DNA of 64,000 bases, taken from contig NW_006763134.1 of NCBI RefSeq assembly GCF_000264905.1, positions 2,394,580 through 2,458,579 on the forward strand, written 5' to 3'. The DNA is from Stereum hirsutum FP-91666 SS1. Its lineage: Eukaryota > Basidiomycota > Agaricomycetes > Russulales > Stereaceae. The position numbers and the translations under genes were made by a program. Position 1 is the stretch's first letter. Every line of letters begins with the position of its first letter. Under the pieces are notes generated by a model, which worked only from the letters and a program-made list of their open reading frames with translations, was not told the origin of the DNA and did not search any database. Below are positions 60,252 through 64,000 of the stretch, one piece after another.

Positions 60252-62060
60252 ATGTCGAAGCCTAAACCCGTCGACAAGTCGGCTTCCGCCACTCGAGACC
60301 GGGGTCTCACCCCGCCCGCCGGGTCCCGCCAGCCCACCCTCACTGAAATCCTCCATCGCGATACCTCCCCTGCCCTGTCTCAGTCTCAATCCTCTGCCAT
60401 CGGTCCTGACGAGGTTGCCGATGCGAAAGCCGCGCTCAAGCAGTTCGGTCTTCCCGAGAACCCAGCCACGATTGCCAACCTTCGCACGGTTCTCCTTCGC
60501 ATCCGTGACACCAAGGTCAGCAACCGCGCCCTCCCCGCTCCCGCCGCCGCCGCCATTGGCCATGTTGCCACACTTCTGGGATCTCTCGACCACGACTTTC
60601 AGCGCGATGCCCTCGTTGAAGCTGTCACCCGTGGCGTCGCTGAGCGCCTCCGCCCCGTCCTCGATCAGATCGGGCCCGCTGTCTCCGCTGCTGTCGCTCC
60701 ACTCGAGTCTGTCATCCGCACCTTGTCCTCCACGGTAGAGGACGATCTCACTGCTGTTCACGAGTCTCTCCAGTGCATGGATCAGTTGAAAGTAGTCGCT
60801 TCTGGACTGAAGGCTACATCTGCTGAATTGTCTTCCGCTTCTAAGAGTATTTCTGCTGGGCCCCCTGACTTTGCTCGGGTGCCTGGTTCGGTCCCTTCTT
60901 ATCGGGATGCTCTGGTGAACTCCTCTGTCTCCGGCTATGGTTCTGCTAGTGGGTTGGATCCGAAAGTTGTCCGGCAGGCGGTACTACAAGCCCGTCAGGT
61001 CACTATTGATTTCGGAGCTGTGAAGGACAATGATCCTATCCTGACGAGTTCTATCTCTGAGTTACTTGCTAAGGCAAAGGCTTCCGTCGTTTCTTTGAAC
61101 CCACCCGTCCCTGCTACCGTGCTAGCCGCCCACCGGGTGCGCAGGACTGGAGCTGTGTTTCTCCTCGATACTAAGGAGGCTGCTGACTGGCTTCGCTCTG
61201 GAGAGATCTGCACCCTATTTGCTTCCTGTTTCACATCTACCGCATCTGCCAGAGATCGGGTTTTCCCTGTCCTTGTTCGCTTCACGCCCGTAGCCTTTGA
61301 TTTTGATGATGCAGCTTCTTTACGGGCCTTGGAGGAACACTCCGGACTAGGCTCAGGTACTATAATCGGTGGCCGCTGGATCAAGGCTGTTGATCGTCGC
61401 CACCCTACTCAGTCGAGGGCACACTGTGTTCTCTATACCACGTCGGCTGAGGCCGCGAACTCTCTCATCTCCGGGAATGTTGTTATATTGGATTGTTTGG
61501 TAGAAGTGGAGAAGTTCAAGAAAGAACCGGTCAAGTGCTCCCGTTGCCATCATTATGGGCACATGGTTGCGTCTTGCAAGTCTAGTGCTGATGTATGCGG
61601 ATCCTGTGGAGGTGCTCATCGCTCGTTCAAATGTACTGCTTACAAGACCGTTCATTGCGTTTCTTGCAACTCAGATTCTCACGCCAGTTCTGATAGGCAT
61701 TGCCCAACCTTCCTCCAGTTGTGTGATGATTATGATATGCGCAACCCAGACAACGCTATGCCTTTCTATGTTACGGGCGACCCTGTCACGCACTGTGCGG
61801 CCCCGCCTCGAATTCCGCTTCAGGAACGCTTCCCAAAGGCCTTTGCAGTCGAAAAGACGGCTCAACGTGATACACGTCCTCCGCCTAACCGTCAGCGTCA
61901 GACTACACTATCAGAGTGGCAGCGTCCTGCCCCTCCTCATTTGGACCGCCGTCCCGCCCGTCCGCTTCAGTCCACACCTAATGAATATCATGATCCCGAT
62001 GGCCATGGGCATCTCGGCCCTGTCACGTCCTCTAACGCGACTCCATTGGGTTCCCGATGA
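60252..62060 (+). CDS. LINE ORF1 protein with CCHC zinc knuckles
   Basis: 602 residues from the ATG at 60252 (MSKPKPVDKSASATRDRG). It is the presumed RNA-binding chaperone that coats the element's transcript. The first 200 residues are Ala/Ser/Pro-rich. A gag-like central part includes VLAAHRVRRTGAVFLLDTKE and FTPVAFDFDDAASLRALEE. At about residues 425-485 lie three knuckles: CSRCHHYGHMVASC (C-x2-C-x4-H-x4-C), CGSCGGAHRSFKC (C-x2-C-x3-H-x4-C) and CVSCNSDSHASSDRHC. The tail is Pro/Arg-rich. The stop overlaps the ORF2 start as ATGA. No internal stops or frameshifts. Confidence 0.9.
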   Translation: MSKPKPVDKSASATRDRGLTPPAGSRQPTLTEILHRDTSPALSQSQSSAIGPDEVADAKAALKQFGLPENPATIANLRTVLLRIRDTKVSNRALPAPAAAAIGHVATLLGSLDHDFQRDALVEAVTRGVAERLRPVLDQIGPAVSAAVAPLESVIRTLSSTVEDDLTAVHESLQCMDQLKVVASGLKATSAELSSASKSISAGPPDFARVPGSVPSYRDALVNSSVSGYGSASGLDPKVVRQAVLQARQVTIDFGAVKDNDPILTSSISELLAKAKASVVSLNPPVPATVLAAHRVRRTGAVFLLDTKEAADWLRSGEICTLFASCFTSTASARDRVFPVLVRFTPVAFDFDDAASLRALEEHSGLGSGTIIGGRWIKAVDRRHPTQSRAHCVLYTTSAEAANSLISGNVVILDCLVEVEKFKKEPVKCSRCHHYGHMVASCKSSADVCGSCGGAHRSFKCTAYKTVHCVSCNSDSHASSDRHCPTFLQLCDDYDMRNPDNAMPFYVTGDPVTHCAAPPRIPLQERFPKAFAVEKTAQRDTRPPPNRQRQTTLSEWQRPAPPHLDRRPARPLQSTPNEYHDPDGHGHLGPVTSSNATPLGSR

Positions 62061-64000
62061 ATGGGCACAATGACACCACCTTTTCGAAGCTGCGTTTATG
62101 GCAACAAAACGTGAATGCTTCCAATGTTACGCAGTTTGGCTTGTTCAACGACCGCTCATGGGCAGAATATGATGTCCTCGCACTCCAGGAACCTTATCTT
62201 GACTATCTTAACAACACTCGTGCCTCTCGAGACTGGCATGTCGTGTACCCGTCTACTCATCTGACCTCTGATCAAATCTCCCGTTCTATCACATTCGTTC
62301 GTTCTAACATTGCCGCTACCTGTCCCTGGGAACAGTTCTCTTTTCCGTCCCCAGATGTCACCGTTATCCAATTTCGAGTCCCGAGCTTGCGGCCGGGTCG
62401 ACATGGCCGACCAGCTTTTGACTCAGTGACTATCTTTAACATCTACAACGACGGTGCCAGCACTGTCACCGAGGCAGCTCTTCGCGAGTTTTTCCGTCTG
62501 AATCATGCTCTTCTATTTCCTTCCCCCAATTCGCACATCATATGGCTCGGCGATTTCAACCGTCACGATCCTGCTTGGGATAACCCGGAGGATGTTCGTC
62601 TATTCACACCGAGCGCCCAGGAGGCCTCTGAACGTTTTATGACTCTTTTATCTGACCTTGATTTGCGCATGGCGCTTCCTGCCGGGATCCCTACACACCG
62701 CCATTTCGTCTCTAAGCTCTGGTCTCGGCTGGATAATGTCTTCTGCACCCCTCATACTCTTGATCTTTTTATTCATTGTGACACAAAGCCAGAGCTGCAG
62801 GGGCCTACCACCGATCATGTACCCATTGTCAGCATCTTGGACCTTTCCCTTGCGCATGTGGAACAGGCCCCCTCTCCAAATTTTCGTCTCGTTGATTGGG
62901 CGGCTTTTCGGGCGAACTTAGAAGAACGTTTAGCCTCATCCCCGTTACCTGTTGTTTCGTATCTGACCTCTGAGGAGGAGTTCATCCGAGCAGTCTCTAC
63001 CCTCACTTCATGCATTCAGACTACTATTGCTTCTCATGTTCCATTGTCTCGTCCTTCTCCTCATTCGAAACGCTGGTGGACTCGTGAACTAGCAGATCTG
63101 CGAAGGGACATGACGCGCACGGCTCGACAGGCCTACAAGTTCCGAGATCTTCCGGGACATGTGTCTCATGCAGTAGCGGGCGAGGCAAAGCGGCAGTACA
63201 AGTTTGTGCTAGACTCCACCAAGCGGCATCACTGGAAGGATTGGTTGGAGAATATCACCGGCCCTGATCTCTGGACGGCAAACCGGTTTATATCCACCCC
63301 TTTGGGCGACGCTGGGAAGACCAAGATCCCTCCCCTTAAGGTCTCGCAGGCGGACGGCAGCACCATCGTCGCTTCTTCCGAAGCTCAGAAGGCTGAGGTC
63401 CTGGCTAAATCGTTCTTTCCTCCACGCCCAGCAGAGTCTTCCGTGCCGACTGACTTCATATACGATGATCCCATCCCTGGTACCTATCACAACTTCTCAC
63501 GGGCGCAGATACGGGCCCAGGTTTCAAAGCTCAGCCCCTACAAGGCACCGGGTCCGGACGGTATACCTAACGTTGTCCTTATGAAGTGCATTGATGTCAT
63601 CATCGATCGCATCTTCTTCATATTCCGTGCCATCTTCACGCTCCGGACCTATTACGGGCCTTGGAAAGAGTTTCTCACTATTGTTCTTCGGAAATTTGGT
63701 CGGGCGGCCTACGATCTTGCCAAGTCCTTTCGTCCAATTGCTCTGCTCTGCACACTGGCCAAACTCCTCTCTGCTCTAGTTGCAGGCCAGCTCTCCTATC
63801 TGACTGAGCGCCATCAGCTCCTCCCAGCTACACACTTTGGCGGACGTCCGGGGCATACCACGACGGACGCCATGCACTACCTTGTACATCACATCAAACA
63901 CTCTTGGCGTCAGGACAAGGTCGTTTCCGTTCTCTTTCTCGACATCGAGGGTGCTTTCCCCAACGCCGTTCACGACCGCGTCCTCCACAACATGCGTAAA
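62057..64000 (+). CDS. LINE ORF2: endonuclease - reverse transcriptase (5' part)
   Basis: 648 codons, open to the window end. It starts at ATG 62057, whose last two bases and the following A form the ORF1 stop. The first 230 residues are an exonuclease-endonuclease-phosphatase domain that nicks target DNA: LALQEPY near the start, the catalytic WLGDFNRHDPAWD, SRLDNVFC and GPTTDHVPIVS. After a linker (KRWWTRELADLRRDMTRTAR) the RT begins with LSPYKAPGPDGIPNVVL, then SFRPIALLCTLAKLLSALVA, LPATHFGGRPGHTTTDAMHY and VLFLDIEGAFPNAVHDRVL, which holds the first catalytic Asp. A usual LRKPGK… motif reads LRKFGRAAYD here, a Pro to Phe change. The YADD motif and any RNase H domain lie outside the window. 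Confidence 0.92.
   Translation, partial: MNGHNDTTFSKLRLWQQNVNASNVTQFGLFNDRSWAEYDVLALQEPYLDYLNNTRASRDWHVVYPSTHLTSDQISRSITFVRSNIAATCPWEQFSFPSPDVTVIQFRVPSLRPGRHGRPAFDSVTIFNIYNDGASTVTEAALREFFRLNHALLFPSPNSHIIWLGDFNRHDPAWDNPEDVRLFTPSAQEASERFMTLLSDLDLRMALPAGIPTHRHFVSKLWSRLDNVFCTPHTLDLFIHCDTKPELQGPTTDHVPIVSILDLSLAHVEQAPSPNFRLVDWAAFRANLEERLASSPLPVVSYLTSEEEFIRAVSTLTSCIQTTIASHVPLSRPSPHSKRWWTRELADLRRDMTRTARQAYKFRDLPGHVSHAVAGEAKRQYKFVLDSTKRHHWKDWLENITGPDLWTANRFISTPLGDAGKTKIPPLKVSQADGSTIVASSEAQKAEVLAKSFFPPRPAESSVPTDFIYDDPIPGTYHNFSRAQIRAQVSKLSPYKAPGPDGIPNVVLMKCIDVIIDRIFFIFRAIFTLRTYYGPWKEFLTIVLRKFGRAAYDLAKSFRPIALLCTLAKLLSALVAGQLSYLTERHQLLPATHFGGRPGHTTTDAMHYLVHHIKHSWRQDKVVSVLFLDIEGAFPNAVHDRVLHNMRK

Larger units (their letters stand above)
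60074..64000 (+). mobile_element. LINE (non-LTR retrotransposon), 3' end outside window
   Basis: Two-ORF LINE: ORF1 with CCHC knuckles, ORF2 with an apurinic-endonuclease-like domain then reverse transcriptase. The 5' boundary is placed at about 60074, where similarity to repeat copy 1 stops; a leader of about 180 bases precedes ORF1. Both frames are open as far as the window shows, so this may be a recent copy. The layout fits the I/Tad-like fungal LINE groups, but I cannot fix the clade without the rest of the RT and any RNase H domain. Confidence 0.9.

Noticed and set aside
60045..60761. 238-codon minus-strand frame across the LINE 5' end and ORF1
   Set aside because: Antisense shadow of ORF1; no motif and it crosses the repeat/LINE boundary.
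1..64000. CRISPR arrays, rRNA genes, bacterial-type operons or plasmid functions
   Set aside because: None seen; every confident gene is spliced or eukaryotic in type.

Overview
The window is a stretch of filamentous-fungal nuclear DNA, most likely from a mushroom-forming basidiomycete (Agaricomycetes). Genes are broken by many short GT-AG introns of about 45-90 bases, base composition is balanced, and the families are typical of that group: Goodbye-NACHT STAND protein, C14 caspase-like proteins, ABCC transporter, HMG-box factor, F-box-like proteins, and Tc1/mariner-like and LINE elements. No bacterial-type operons are present. Exon structures below were assembled by hand from reading frames, splice signals and phase; six of them (dioxygenase, caspase-like gene 1, HMG, F-box-like, transposase and the 255-residue hypothetical) close in frame exactly.

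Layout. 1-2027 (minus): 5' part of a STAND NLR-type protein (Goodbye, then NACHT), cut by the window edge. 3.5-5.5 kb: a frameshifted partial duplicate of the last exon of the neighbouring gene. 5114-7032 (minus): eight-exon dioxygenase-like gene with a C-terminal hydrophobic tail. 9851-10956 (plus): six-exon hypothetical with an acidic tail. 12.3-12.9 kb: F-box-like fragment. 13269-15865 and 19062-21722 (both minus): two paralogous caspase-fold (C14) genes, with an HhH-GPD DNA glycosylase gene (16906-18423, minus) between them. 22496-29509 (minus): full-length ABCC/MRP transporter. 29.5-39.0 kb: about 9.5 kb in which I find no convincing gene.

The right half is shaped by repeats and transposons. 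A 2.8-kb sequence at 39030-41815 recurs in inverted orientation at 53130-60073. The pair brackets an island with an HMG-box transcription factor (44156-46906) and an F-box-like protein (49073-51333). The right copy is split by a 4256-bp DNA transposon (54149-58404) with 35-bp terminal inverted repeats and a TA duplication. The intact left copy supplies the empty site, so the element ends are known to the base. Its 885-residue DDE transposase is Tc1/mariner-like but has about 161 residues between the second Asp and the Glu, against about 34-39 in classical families. From about 60074 to the end lies a LINE (CCHC ORF1; endonuclease-RT ORF2) whose two ORFs overlap by ATGA.

Functionally, the left half combines genes of families tied to fungal non-self recognition and regulated cell death (NLR, caspase-like) with genome maintenance and export genes. 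Any joint role is inference from proximity only. The best items for follow-up are the mariner-like element with its long DD-E spacing, the inverted-repeat island, the caspase-like pair with divergent splice donors, and an AUG-less mitochondrial-type leader in front of the glycosylase.
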